Below are positions 11,310-22,775 of a DNA stretch of 64,000 nt, in pieces. The stretch comes from Pseudeuparius sepicola (Eukaryota > Arthropoda > Insecta > Coleoptera > Anthribidae). The notes beneath the pieces are model-generated. The model did no database searches. It was given only the letters and a program-made list of their open reading frames with translations, and had not been told where the DNA came from. Each line of letters starts with the position of its first letter. The stretch's first letter is position 1. A program made the translations under genes and the position numbers. The DNA lies in assembly GCA_963920635.1 (NCBI GenBank), contig OY987304.1, positions 29,760,365-29,824,364 of the forward strand, in the 5' to 3' direction.

Positions 11310-13780
11310 CGTAGCATTTTCTTGTAAATACTAACCTCTAGCTGTCACTTCGATTTTAAGGATAACGCATTTCAAAAATCCTTAATTTTAGAGTAAAAAA
11401 GGTAAGTTCTTTTTGGGTTCTTGTATTCATATTATCTAACAAACAATGTTTTAGAGGCTCACTAATAAATTATCCATTTAAATTAGAATTTAGAAGCATT
11501 CTAGGTAGTTTTACACTTACCCCTTCAAATATAAGGCAAGGGGCAAGTGTAAACATACTATAGAACAACATACTATAGAACTCATTTCTCTACACTGCTA
11601 ATTCACGAAGTTCTTATTATATAGGTACCTAAGAGACACTATTTTTAAATATTATAATTTTTATTTACTTAGTGATTTTTTTTTTAAGACAGAAATGAGT
11701 TTTATTTTTGCGACGAAATGGATAAGCTCTGTTATACGACAGAAAAGTTCGTAACTTATTTTCTAATTAAGATATTTGTTTGATTCAAAGTGTTATGTGT
11801 TTGTGTTGATTATGGCAATGTTTTACACTTACCCCAGTGAAAATAGAAACACCCTCTGTAGTGTTTCCTGACCCATTTTACACTTACCCCTTGTTGGTGT
11901 AAGTGTAAAATGTCGGACACCAAAATATTTTTTTTATCATAACTTGAACTCAATGTTAGCTGTTTTTTTCATGTTGCAGCATAAGGCATATAAATCCCTA
12001 AGAAGTCCGTCCAGCAAAAACAAATGTTCTAAGTAAACTGTAAATATTTTTTTCCCTACTGAATGATACACTCTTAATTTTTGCTTGACACTTATACGCA
12101 AAGATAACAACGATGGCAATAATACGTACGCGCTAATAAGCTGTAACAGCGTACGCTCTCAATTGTACACGTAATGAATTTAGCTATACTAATTACCGTA
12201 CGGCAAAAGTAAACGTAGGTAAAATATAGTGAGACTTGGCTGTTGATGAATGATCTAAACCACGACGTCCTAGGGTGGTGGTCAACAATCCCTCAGAATG
12301 GTCAGATGGTAACACTCTGCATTCCAAAAGAAAAATACGTATAGGTTTTAGCCGTTGGGAACCAAACTCCCAAAAGAAAAACAGGTAATATGGTCCTATA
12401 AAAACAAAGGTTTTAAAAAACCTTGGAATAAAGAGGCCAGTGAAACACCTCACAAGGTCGCCGAAGAAAACTTACCTATGGGTGGAGGGTTTTCCTTTAA
12501 AAAAATAACAAATCAACCACTTTCTTCCATCAATCTACAGTTACCATGCAAAATATCCAAAATGATATAATAAAATAGCCATGATCATGGTGGAAGCTCA
12601 AAAACTTGGTACTGGTTCGGATGAAAACCATCAGGTCTGGTGGTGGAAAAATAAAACGGCAAAGTAATCAGGCGTGAGTGGTTTCCGACTATCAATATAA
12701 TTGCGGAACCCCGGGTAACCAAACTCCGAAAATCGCCAGTATTCCAATATTTCAATGCTCCTCTATAGTGGACCAAGTGACGATACCCCCTCGTGAGATT
12801 CACCAACAATTCCAAAAGAAGAATTATACTAAAAATCAATTTGGAATTTTCAACCCTCTACTAGGGTGAGTGAAATGCGCAATTCGGGGGTGCTTCATAT
12901 AGACGAAAACGTAGAGAATAGTAATACCACAGAAAATATAGTAGTATAATAATAAATAATACCTACATTTTGTGTATAGGTTTTTAAGTTATTTTGAAAA
13001 CAAAGTTTTTTAACGATTTTAATAATTTTTAGGGGTGTTTTGCAGCCAACGATGTGAACAAAAATGTAGCCCGGATTTTTCTGGACAATTCTTCTCACGG
13101 GGTCGAAGTCTATTACGTCTTACGGTCCAGCACCACTCCAAGACCGTCCCCAATCATCCCCTAAAAGAACCAAAGGAACTTTTGCTAGAATTTTCTGTTT
13201 TTACAACCCTAATCTTTTTCGGCCTTTTTTGTATAGAATGGAGAATGGACATGTTCTAAAAACACAGTTTCCGAGATACAAGCCAAAAAGTGAGAAAAAT
13301 TTTAGTTTTATGCGGTTTTCAACCCTTAAAAAACAAATAGGAATTTTTGTGAATATTTTCACTCAGAAGATTATAAGTGAAAATATTCCTAGAGCATGAA
13401 TTTTTTAAGAAAATTCGCACCTCGAAAAAATTTCCGGAATTTTAATTCATGCTCGTGGGAGATTTGGTACGAAAATTACATGTCAAAACAATTTGAAAAT
13501 ACATAGAATTAAATTGGTGACATACCCATGTAAGGAACATCATAGTAGGCTGTTATTGTTGTATAGGAATGGTAAACTAAGATGTCCATGATCGGTATTT
13601 TGACGCGTAATCGCGTGTTATTTGCATTGGACACAAAAAAATGACTACTTATCCATATACCTAATATACTCTATGTTACTACTACAAAATTAAAGAAAAC
13701 CTATTCTATATAATTTTCAAAATGTCACATTATAAAAAGCAATGAAAATAGATTTATTGCCAATTTTTTTAATTTCCCTA
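11310..13780. other. Stretch with GGGGYAAGTGTAAA motif cluster, otherwise unassigned
   Basis: Motifs TTTTACACTTACCCC / GGGGCAAGTGTAAA occur at ~11509, 11540, 11821, 11875 and 11895, matching two at 9444 and 9461 on the other side of the hAT insertion. 12.2-12.9 kb is slightly richer in GC with several short overlapping open frames, but none has a domain that I recognise. Nothing is supported in 12.9-13.78 kb. Confidence 0.4.
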
Positions 13781-13789
13781 TGCTCTAGT

Positions 13790-14300
13790 AAAATGTGGTT
13801 TAAATAATTAAATAATAATAGCTTATCATTTATCATCAATAATTCCTACCCAAACATTGCAGCTAAATTCATGCTGAAAAGAAGTGGGTCTTATTCTGTG
13901 TGGTTGTTCGTGACGCCAAATTCGTAAGTTGTGGAAGTTTATTACGCCTGATCTGGTGAAACTGGCTTCATCTGTCCATAGCATGCGATGCAACAAATGC
14001 GGATCGCGCCTATGACTATCTAATACCAGTGACTATAGAAGGAATTTCTATAGTCACTGCTAATACCCATTGGCAAAATTGCACGCGCTTTGCAAAATCA
14101 CCAGGCATCAAATGTTGTACTGGTGTATCTCTTTTTAACGTTCTCAAGACTTTACTTTGTGTGAGCTGAAGCTGTAATGCAGCTCTACGGGTACTTAATT
14201 CACCTTCATTTGCATCAAACAATCGAAGAATTCTTTGGTTTAATAAATTGCGTTTTACCTGACGTTCATTTGGTATGCGCAAACCATTTTCAGAAAATCT
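13790..14300 (-). pseudogene. mariner-type transposase fragment
   Basis: The minus strand encodes an HTH-proximal and first-catalytic region. One piece is PNERQVKRNLLNQRILRL ... VQHLMPGDFAKRVQFCQWVL. After a short foreign insertion comes MLWTDEASFTRSGVINFHN, which holds the first catalytic Asp (WTDE), then IWRHEQPHRI. The family resembles the DD41D-spaced mariner copy at 26.5-27.5 kb. The reading frame is broken at 14.01-14.05 kb by a perfect palindrome (see below). The C-terminal half is missing. Confidence 0.8.
14029..14062. repeat. Palindrome interrupting mariner fragment
   Basis: CAGTGACTATAGAA, a 5-base centre, then TTCTATAGTCACTG. It sits exactly where the mariner coding sequence breaks, suggesting a small foldback insertion or a local inverted duplication. 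The word CTATAGTCACTG also occurs once at ~3166. Confidence 0.55.
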
Positions 14301-14366
14301 GACGTGTGTACGGACAAATACTGATGCCGCAGGGGTTCTTCGGTTTGGATACCTTATTCGGTATTC

Positions 14367-14480
14367 TTCTACAGGGCCGACGAGAGGGGGGGCAGACGGG
14401 ACAAATTCCCGGGGCCCGTAGGCTTTGGGGGCCCGGACGGGGTTGGCGCTTGGTCTATAATAACAGGGCGATTGGTTGTA
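14367..14480. mobile_element. hAT-like terminal sequence fragment
   Basis: ACAGGGCCGACGAGAGGGGG followed by a G/C-rich run (CCCGGGGCCCG) resembles the left end of the hAT element at 9.59 kb in layout and composition. No partner end or target duplication was found, so this is a tentative solo end. Confidence 0.35.
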
Positions 14481-14994
14481 TTTTGTATTTTCCGATTCCT
14501 TATAACTTTTCAGGATTAAGGGATAGAAAAAAGTTTATAATCAAAAGTTGTTTAAATGAAATTAAATAGACTGTAATTTTGTGTATTTTTGTATATTTTT
14601 TCGATTTTAATGTATAAATTCGTTCAAAAAGGTAAAGTTTGCTATATAACATATACAGAGTGTCTCACTTAAGAGTGAAACAACCCTATAGACCTATTAG
14701 GCATTTTTTTTTTCAAAAAAAATTACTAGAAAAAGTTGTTCAGAATCGATTCAGAACCCTAAATCCAAAATTTTGTCAAAATCAAAAAATATTAAATAAA
14801 TAAAATTTAAGTAAAAATTTAAAATTTAAATTTTTAAAATTTGTTTTGTAGCTTTTATTTTAAAATAATTACTTTATTAAAACAATTTGCCTTCAAAACT
14901 TCCATCGCACACTTTTCTAAACACAGCCAAACAATGATTATAGACGTAAGCACACGAGGATTGAAACTCACGATTCGATCCTTGTTGATTTCTA

Positions 14995-15821
14995 TACAGG
15001 ATGATTTTTTTAGGTCTACCACCGCCATTTTCTCGCTTATTTTACGCCCTACAAAAAAAAGCGTAAGAAACAAAAATGTTGCAATTTTGGACAGCTAAGT
15101 GGTGCTGCAAAAGAAATCGGCATCGATGGCCAACTTGTCGCGCAATATTAAAAAAAACTCAAATTGAGCAAAACTATTAATTGCCGTGAAATGTTTATTT
15201 TAAGAGACAGAGGAAAACTTTTATATTGAAAATTGATGGCACTGAGAAGCTTTATCCATCCACTTAGTCAGATAGTTTCAGCAAATTACACAGGGTCTTC
15301 GGCTCTCTTGAGACCATGAAAATTTTTGTCGATTTAAAGTTTTTTTAGTACACCGCGAAAAGTTGGGCATGGAGGGCCATTCCTTTTTTCAAGTCGCCTC
15401 GCTGACGAAAATTGCCATATTTTGTTGTCTTAGGTATTTTCTGCGCGGCCTAAAATAAGCGAGAAAATCGCTTGATAATAAATAAACAAAAAAATTTTTA
15501 TGGTCTCAAGAGAGCCGAAGATTCTGTGTAATTTGCTGAAACTATCTGACTACCTTTATGGATAAAGCTTCTCTGTGCCATCAATTTTCAATAAAAAAGT
15601 TTTCCTTTGTCTCTTAAAATAAACATTCCACGGCTGTTAATAGTTTTGCTGAATTTGAGGTTTTTTTAATATTGCGCGACGAGTTGGCCATGGATGCCGA
15701 TTTCTTTTGCAGCACCACTTAGCTGTCCAAAATTGCAACATTTCTGTTCCTTACGCTTTTTTTGTAGGGCGCAAAATAAGCGAGAAAATCGCGGTGGTCG
15801 ACCTAAAAAAATCATCCTGTA
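14995..15821. mobile_element. 827-bp foldback element, TACAGGATGATTTT ends
   Basis: A long imperfect palindrome. The left arm (TACAGGATGATTTTTTTAGG at 14995) mirrors the right arm (CCTAAAAAAATCATCCTGTA at ~15802-15821), and matching continues for ~330 bp per arm through TTAGCTGTCCAAAATTGCAA and GGTCTCAAGAGAGCCGAAG. The TA at each edge fits Tc1/mariner-type TA targeting. No transposase is encoded, so it is non-autonomous. Confidence 0.8.
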
Positions 15822-16240
15822 TATTAGAAGATACTCGGTGATGAATCAAAGGAGTTTTTTGGCTCCCTGTAGGTATGCTGCTTCTGGTTTTTCCACCGCG
15901 CCGCGCCGCTTTGTCGAGTTCTTTTTATATATCGATCGACCGGTCGATATATACACACTCACATTGCTTTGGTTTTGGCAGTACCAGCTAGCTGGCGTTG
16001 GATGGTAAATGCTCACCGCATTATACTATTTCCTATCCCACATAGCCAACGAAATCTGGGTTTTTCGGTGAGGTGCGCTACGTCTGCCTGATGAAGGCCA
16101 ACAAGCCCGAAACAGGTACCTGTCGTGGTCTTCACACCTCCGAAAGACCCATACATAATTTCCATTAGATATTGGAAACTAGTTTGGTGTTGCCAATTAC
16201 CAGAGCATTTTGTCCCATATGCCACGAGCCATTTCTTTTA
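15822..16240. other. Flank of the Dong insertion, nothing recognised
   Basis: Contains a short palindrome ATATCGATCGACCGGTCGATATAT at 15929-15952, but no gene that I can support. It ends in the (AAT)n tract that borders the Dong element. Confidence 0.35.
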
Positions 16241-16269
16241 AAATAATAATAATAATAATAATAATAAAT
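16241..16269. repeat. (TAA)n microsatellite, 5' target of Dong element
   Basis: About nine AAT units directly precede the retrotransposon, and a second tract directly follows it at 20564-20608. Dong elements are known to insert into TAA repeats, so the two tracts are best read as one split target. Confidence 0.8.
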
Positions 16270-16675
16270 ACGCAGGGGGGATCTGACTTGTGAGAGAGGC
16301 AGATCCACGGGTGTGACAATCCCGCGCTCCCCAGTTACGCAGGGATGAGTCTGGCCTGTGAGAGGGGCAGATTCACGGGTGTAACGATCCCGCGATTCCC
16401 AGTTACGCATGGAGAGGCTTGGCCTGTGACAGGGGCAGACCTACGGGTGTGACAATCCCGCGATATCCAGTTGCGCAGGGAGGGGTCTAGCCGGTGACGG
16501 GGGCTGATCCTCGGGGGTGACAATCCCGCGACTCCCAGTTACACAGGGATGGGTCTAGCCTGTGAGAGGGGCAGATCCTCGGGTGTAACGATCCCGTGTT
16601 TCCCAGTTAACGCAAGGAGGGGTTTGGCCGGTGACAGGGGCAGATCCTCGGGAGTAACGATCCCGCGTTATCCTA
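16270..16675 (+). repeat. 68-bp tandem repeats in the Dong 5' region
   Basis: Six units. The word CCCAGTT(A)CGCAGGG recurs with starts near 16331, 16399, 16467, 16535, 16603 and 16672, i.e. spacing 68, 68, 68, 68 and 69 bp. Each unit also contains GTGAGAGGGGCAGATC and ACGGGTGTAACGATCCCGCG with a few substitutions. Tandem 5' repeats often carry promoter activity in non-LTR elements, so a promoter role here is inference. Confidence 0.9.
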
Positions 16676-16780
16676 GTTGACCCGTATGGGTAGCGGGTTA
16701 GAATACTCCTATCGTGGCTCCGCGAGTCGTAAAAGGCGACCGAGGGCCGTCACTCCCACGTTACGGGAGAAAACTATGGA

Positions 16781-19700
16781 ATGGAGAATGATAGGATGAT
16801 TGTCATAGGGCCGCTGCCTGGGGATCGCCAGGGCATGTCTGGAGCCGGCGCTGGGCATGACAGCGAGCGGGACGTCGGTGACAGGGCGCTGATGAGGCGG
16901 GCCCCTGTTGCACAAACAGCTACAGCCCAACAACAACACGAACATCTACAACATGGGAGCCAAACGAGAACTAGGGTTCCACCCACCGAAGGTGCTGCGC
17001 GGGAACTTCAGCCAGCGTTCACAGAGGCGGGATTACAACGACGACGCATGAAATGGACTGTGTCCATGAATGAATCGATTATGCGTATTTTCTACAGGGT
17101 GACAAACTTAGGACAAGAGATTATCGGCTACCGACAACAACTGCATGCCGAGTTCTGCAGGGAGTTTCCACACATGCAAGTGTCTGAACAAAGAGTGTCA
17201 GATCAGTATCGAACTATTCTAAGAAATAACCGAATTCCAGAAACGCGACTTAACGCTATCAAACGGTAAGTTGAGCTAGAGATCCACGGCGAACACATAG
17301 ACATAGATGACAACAACAACAATGGGGAACTTCAAGAGCCTGGACAACAACTAGAAGCCGAAACGGTAGAACCAACAACCGAGAGTCTGGAACGGGTTAA
17401 CGAAGAACATTTTGAAGGCTTGGACACACATATGAGACAGGCAGTATTGCGATACGAAGGCACAGACCCACTTAGCAGGCCACCGCTACCAAGATTAAAT
17501 TCTTCCAGGAAACTTGCGATCGTGCTCGATCTTATGAACACAAGAATTTTACCAAGCTATGTTTCAGTGACACCAACATTAGAACGTATGCACATGTTAA
17601 TCTACTGTGCCGCAACGGCAGTCATCACTGTAATGGGTGCCAAGATCCGAACGGCCCAAGAGTTGAATCGTGCAAGACCAGAACCACGAATGGCTCAATG
17701 GGAAATGCGACTAAATCGGAAGATCGAGAGTCTCCGTAAAGACATAGGACAAGTGACGGAATATATCAGAGGAGTTAGAACTAGAAGGATCCAGAGGGCG
17801 GTGCAGGCAGTAATGAGCCGCACCCAAATGCATTCTCGGCATGACCCCGCGAACATCACTGCTCAACAATGTCTTGACACATTAAAACAAAAACTTTCTG
17901 TTTTCGCAGGGCGTCTGAGGAGATACAAGGCTAGTAACAACAGGAAACGAGACAATAAACTCTTTGAACGATCAGAAAAGGGTTTCTACCGTGCTTTTAA
18001 TTCTAGCGCCGATGCCACAAATGCGAGTTACCCTAGCAGAGAACAGGTCGACGGTTTCTGGAGAAATCAACTTGCCACACCAGGTCCATACAATGTCAGT
18101 GCAAGCTGGATCAGCGAAGAACGCGAGATGGGCCGGAACTATAGCCAGATGCAACACGAGCAATTCACAACCGCTGAGGTCTCCGATGTCATCAAGAATT
18201 CCCACAACTGGAAGGCACCAGGTCCAGATCATCTCCAAAATTATTGGATTAAGAAGTTGTGGTGCACGCATGAGCAAATAACTACCTTAATTAATGAAGT
18301 CTTGCTCGATCCTCTGAAAATGCCATTGTTTCTTACACAGGGTGCAACTTACCTGTTACCAAAAGACCAGCGGAATACGGATAACCCTGCCAAGTACCGC
18401 CCAATAACCTGCTTGCCTACGCTTTACAAGATAATCACATCTTGCCTTACGCAGCGAATATATGCTCACTGCGAGCGGAACAACATCATTGCAATGCAGC
18501 AGAAGGGCTGCTCGAAGGGCGCAATGGGATGCAAAGAGCAACTCATCATAGACTCTGTCATCTGCAACCAGGCTCATTCCAAGCAACGAAACCTCCACAT
18601 GGCTTATGTGGACTACAAAAAAGCATTTGATTCCGTACCTCACGACTGGCTCACAGGTATCTTAAAGCTGTATAAAATAGATCATCATACAGTTTCCTTT
18701 TTAGAACACGTTATGACAACCTGGCGCACTAAGATACAACTCAGAACCGCAGACAGTAACATCGAGACCGACACAATCAACATCCGAAGAGGGATTTTCC
18801 AAGGAGATTCACTCAGTCCACTGTGGTTCTGCATGGCGATGAACCCTCTATCACATCGGTTGAACTCTACAAAATATGGCTTCGCTATCAAAAGCAACAA
18901 CGCAGAAGCGATCAAGTTGAATCACCTATTATATATGGATGATTTAAAACTGATCGCCGCAACCAAAAACCAACTAACGCAAATGCTTAAAATTGTAGAG
19001 GAGTTCTCCAGGGACATCGGAATGCTGTTTGGACTGGACAAGTGCCGCACCCTTAATATCATCCGGGGAAAGCTCGAACAAAGCGCACACGAGATGCAGG
19101 ACGGCCAGGAGATCGAAGCAATGAGCAAGGGAGATACATACAAGTATCTCGGGATGAAACAAGCTCAAAGGATAGACCATCGAACAATGAAGACTGATTT
19201 AACGAATGAATTCATCAAGAGAGTAAGACAAGTAGTGCGAACTGATCTTAACAGCAGGAATTTGTTTAAGGCCCTGAACACGTATGCGTGCTCTGTACTC
19301 AGCTATTCGTTCGGAATAGTGAATTGGACCAACACGGACATCAACAACCTGCAACGAAAAGTTAGGACACTACTGACAAAAGCTCATAAACATCATCCCC
19401 GTAGCGCCGTAGAAAGAACAACTCTGCCACGTCAACTAGGAGGAAGAGGATTGGCAGATCTCAGCAAGCAATTGGACCAACAAATATTAAATCTGCGTAA
19501 TTATTTCTACAGGCAGGCCAACAGCTCCACACTACATAGGGCTATATGCGGAGCAGACGTCTCAACACCGCTACGTCTGACGGAACACGAGCGTCAAAAT
19601 CACCACCGAACCGACAACGATAAACTACAGAGGTGGTTGGGGAAGCCGCTGCACGGGAGACATCCTAATGAGGTTAACCAGGAACATGTCGACAAGTTAG

Positions 19701-20446
19701 CGTCGAACTATTGGCTGACCTCGGGACGAATGTTCCCCGAGACGGAAGGCTTCCTACTGGCCATACAAGATCAGGTTATACCAACTCGCAACTACCTAAA
19801 ATTCATTGTAGGAGATGCATCGGTAGTGGATGACAGATGCAGATACGGGTTCCCAACTTCAGAAACAATCCAGCACATAACAGGAGGATGTCAGATGTTC
19901 GCATCAACGGAATATAAGGAACGACACGATTCGGTTGCCAAGATCTTGCACCGGGAACTGGCGGAAAAGCTGCTGCTTGTGCAGACAGAAAGGGTCCCAT
20001 ACTACAACTACACACCTGAGCCTGTTCTTGAGAACAGCAACTACAAGATGTACTGGGATCGTACAGTTCTGACTGATCAACGAGTTGCCCATAACAGACC
20101 GGACCTTATAATAGTTGATAAAATTTCTAGGAAGACAACTCTGATTGATGTGGCCATCCCGAACAACACCAACCTGCGTGTGAAGCAAGTCGAGAAGATC
20201 GCGAAGTACAGAGACTTAGAAGAACGAATTAGAAGGCAATGGGAAATGGAGAACGTCCAGACGATTCCAATCATCATGTCAACAACTGGTGTTATACCAA
20301 AAAGTTTGCTGAGAAACATCAAGGAGCTGAATCTAACTGATAGTCTTTACAGGTCCATGCAGAAAGCGGTACTACTTGCGACAGCCCGAACCGTCAGGAA
20401 ATTCATGGGGAATGCAGGATCGTCCAAGAACATCAATGTCACCTAG
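16781..20446 (+). CDS. Dong-type reverse transcriptase/endonuclease ORF (one in-frame stop)
   Basis: One frame spans 1,221 codons, with a single TAA at 17267-17269; both parts are in the same frame with no other stop. Before the stop is a Myb/trihelix-like helix region (MKWTVSMNESIMRIFYRV ... VSEQRVSDQYRTI), the probable DNA-binding domain. Counting from the ATG at 17420, RT motif A (MAYVDYKKAFDS, Asp 398), motif B (GIFQGDSLSPLWF) and motif C (YMDD at 505-508) are intact. The knuckle begins at residue 807 (CRYGFPTSETIQHITGGC). The expected second Cys of CxxC is Gly here. The restriction-like endonuclease core is RPD (Asp 895) followed 15 residues later by Asp 910 in TLIDVAIP. The enzyme nicks target DNA and primes cDNA synthesis from it. 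The stop and the Cys-to-Gly change may make this copy inactive. The start at 16781 is the first ATG in frame downstream of the repeats. Confidence 0.9.
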
Positions 20447-20563
20447 GGCCCGATAACATGGCAAGGGTCTCGTCCGAGCCAGATCCTTTTGGTATCCGGG
20501 ATGCCCGGGATCTGAGTGAATGTTCCCCGTAGAGGGAGTGCGAATGCCTTTTGGCTAAGTCGA

Positions 20564-20564
20564 T

Positions 20565-20595
<31 letters not shown>

Positions 20596-20608
20596 TAACA
20601 ATAATAAT
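20564..20608. repeat. (TAA)n microsatellite, 3' junction of Dong element
   Basis: TAATAA repeats with two interspersed AACAATAAC units directly follow the 3' UTR. They may be target repeat, element-templated repeat, or both. Confidence 0.8.
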
Positions 20609-21054
20609 TCTCACCCTCACAATACTCCAAACTAGGAGTACCCCAGAAGCAACCACATGCTTGTGCGGGGGAGAGGGAAATTACTATTATTTTGTCTTCG
20701 TTGCCATGCAGAAAAACATGCAGTCTAAAAAGTCCGCCACCGTGGGCCCATCCAACTACCTAATCATTTTTCCTTTTTCAACATACAGCATGACTAAATT
20801 CTATAACTACATTTTATGTAACAAAAATATTCAAATGACCTAAAAATATAACGAATTTAATTGATAACAGAGAAAACATTGTTTTAAATCAAATCCCGCA
20901 CAATCCAAAAACTAGCGTTAGACAAATTTCGCAAAATTTTCTTGAGGTCTCAAAAGAAATAATCGAAAATCCCTACACTTTAGAAAATTACGATGAACAT
21001 TTTTGAATGGAATACGCTCTGTGGTGTCAAGGAAATTTTCTAAATAAAATTCTA
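20609..21054. other. Short intergenic stretch, nothing recognised
   Basis: No domain or repeat that I can name between the TAA tract and the foldback element. Confidence 0.35.
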
Positions 21055-22302
21055 TACAGGGTGATTCAGTTCCGGTGCTCAACATGGGGATCTCGGAAAC
21101 CGTAACAGATACGAAGTCGGTCAAATAGAGGCAAACTTGCGCCTTTGGGAGCCTCACAATATTCCGTTGAGAAAGTTAAAATATTTTTAGGGGTTGCTGA
21201 GATATTTAAGAAAAACCGAATTTTTGAAAATTAGATTTAATTATTTTCTGGCGCTATTTGCGATAATATTGAAAAATAAATTATACCTACATTTTCATTG
21301 CAACTTTTTCTGGATTAAGTTGTGGTATTTTTAGATTTTCGGTGCGACGTTTCGTTTTTGAGATAGAGGGATCATCTTCATTTTTTTAAATACAGACCTG
21401 GATTTTTTTATTCCATATTTCGAAATAAATCGTTGTCCTGAGTACAACGATGTATGACAAATACATATTTTTTCTAGTTTTGGACGCCAAAATGCTCATT
21501 TACTACGAAAAAAATTAATACGGTCCTGGACTATGCATTTTTCTCTCTTTTTTTTTCAAAGCTATTAAAATTATAACAAGTGATCCTTTTTTATACCTAC
21601 TGGATTAATTAAACTCTATGTTTGCCGTATTTTAAAATTCGTTTTTATACTTTAGGTAAAATGTATCTCACTATTGTTAGTAATTATTGTTGTTATTTAC
21701 TTAAACTATAAAACAGAATTTCAAAATATGACAAACATGGAGTATAATTTATTAATCCAGTAGGTATTAAAATAATGATCACCTGTTATAATTGGAATTG
21801 CTTTGAAAAAAAAGAGAGAGAAATGCATAGTCCAGGACCGTATTAATTTTTTTCGTAGTAAATGTACATTTTAGCAGCTAAAACGAGAAAAAATATGTAT
21901 GTGTCATACATCGTTGCACTCAGGAAAACAATTCATTTCGAAATATGCAATAAAAAATCGAGGTCCGTATTTAAAAATATGAAGATGATCCCTCTATCTC
22001 AAAAACGAAACGTCGCCCTGAAAATCTAAAAATACTATGACGTAGTACAGAAAATGTTGCAATGAAAAAGTATAATTTATTTTTCAATATTATCACAAAT
22101 GGCGCCAGAAAAAAATAAAATCTAAATTTCAAAAATTCGGTTTTTCTTAAATATCTCAGCAACCCATGAAAATATTTTAACTTTCTCAACGGCATATTGT
22201 TATGCGCCCAAAGGCGCAAGTTTGCCTCCATTTGACCGACTTCGTATCTGTTACGGTTTCGGAGATCCCCATGTTGAGCACCGGAACTGAATCACCCTGT
22301 AT
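21055..22302. mobile_element. 1.25-kb foldback element with TACAGGGTGATTCAG ends
   Basis: A giant palindrome. The left arm starting TACAGGGTGATTCAGTTCCG mirrors the right arm ending CGGAACTGAATCACCCTGTA. Mirror matching runs ~570 bp into each side (for example GGTCCTGGACTATGCATTT against AAATGCATAGTCCAGGACC), leaving ~100 bp as loop. The TA at both ends suggests Tc1/mariner-type mobilisation. The arms differ at scattered positions, so they have drifted since formation. The open frames on it are the same arm read twice and have no known domain. Confidence 0.85.
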
Positions 22303-22529
22303 TTACAGACGCCACAAATGGAGTTGTATCTTCACAAAATTGTATATTTTGGTCGGAAGTAAACCCCAATTGGGTTATTCATTATAAAAGGCAATATTCT
22401 GAGAAAATTAATATGTGGTGTGGAATTTTTGATAAACAAATAATTGGTCCACTTTGTCAATTTTTTAAATAAGAATTTTTGGGGTGCTTTAAAATACCTG
22501 CCAATTGCAAGACGCGCCGGCAGGATTTT

Positions 22530-22775
22530 TTAAATGGATGGTGCGCCCGTCCATACTTCAGCAATAGTTAGAAACTGGCTTGATCAAAAATTTCCCAGAA
22601 AGATGATTAGGCGCTATAGTCAAGAAATTAAATGGCCTCCGCGATCACAAGATTTGACGCCCCTCGATTTCCTCGATCTTTGAGGAAAACTTAACGAAAA
22701 TATCCACCGTACAAGACCGAATAATTTGGAACAACAACAGAGAAAAATAGAAGAATGCGAGTTAATTTCGCAATA
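22530..22775 (+). pseudogene. mariner transposase fragment (C-terminal half)
   Basis: The plus strand reads MDGAPVHTSAIVRNWLDQKF ... PPRSQDLTPLDFL, i.e. the second catalytic Asp region (DGAPVHT) and the third (TPLD), about 42 residues apart. This is close to the 41-residue spacing of the better copy at 27.2-27.4 kb. A TGA follows immediately after the third motif. The remainder (NIHRTRPNNLEQQQRKIEEC) is recognisable to about 22775. The N-terminal half is absent. Confidence 0.8.

Larger units (their letters stand above)
16270..20567 (+). mobile_element. Dong/R4-clade non-LTR retrotransposon, near full length
   Basis: The element has a 5' region with 68-bp tandem repeats, one long reading frame (16781-20446), a ~120-bp GC-richer 3' UTR (20447-20567) and no poly(A) tail. 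It is bracketed by (TAA)n on both sides. The protein has the R4/Dong architecture: Myb-like N-terminus, RT, zinc knuckle and a C-terminal restriction-like endonuclease with a PD...D core. Insertion in (TAA)n is the known habit of Dong (described in Bombyx mori). Coding integrity apart from one stop suggests recent arrival. The GC content is clearly above the surroundings. Confidence 0.9.

Noticed and set aside
18356..18643. Minus-strand open frames opposite the Dong ORF (also 17972-18277, 19904-20188)
   Set aside because: Antisense shadows of a long, GC-richer coding region; no domain similarity.
21971..22231. 86-codon ORF and similar frames on the 1.25-kb palindrome
   Set aside because: The same arm read twice in inverted orientation; no family resemblance.
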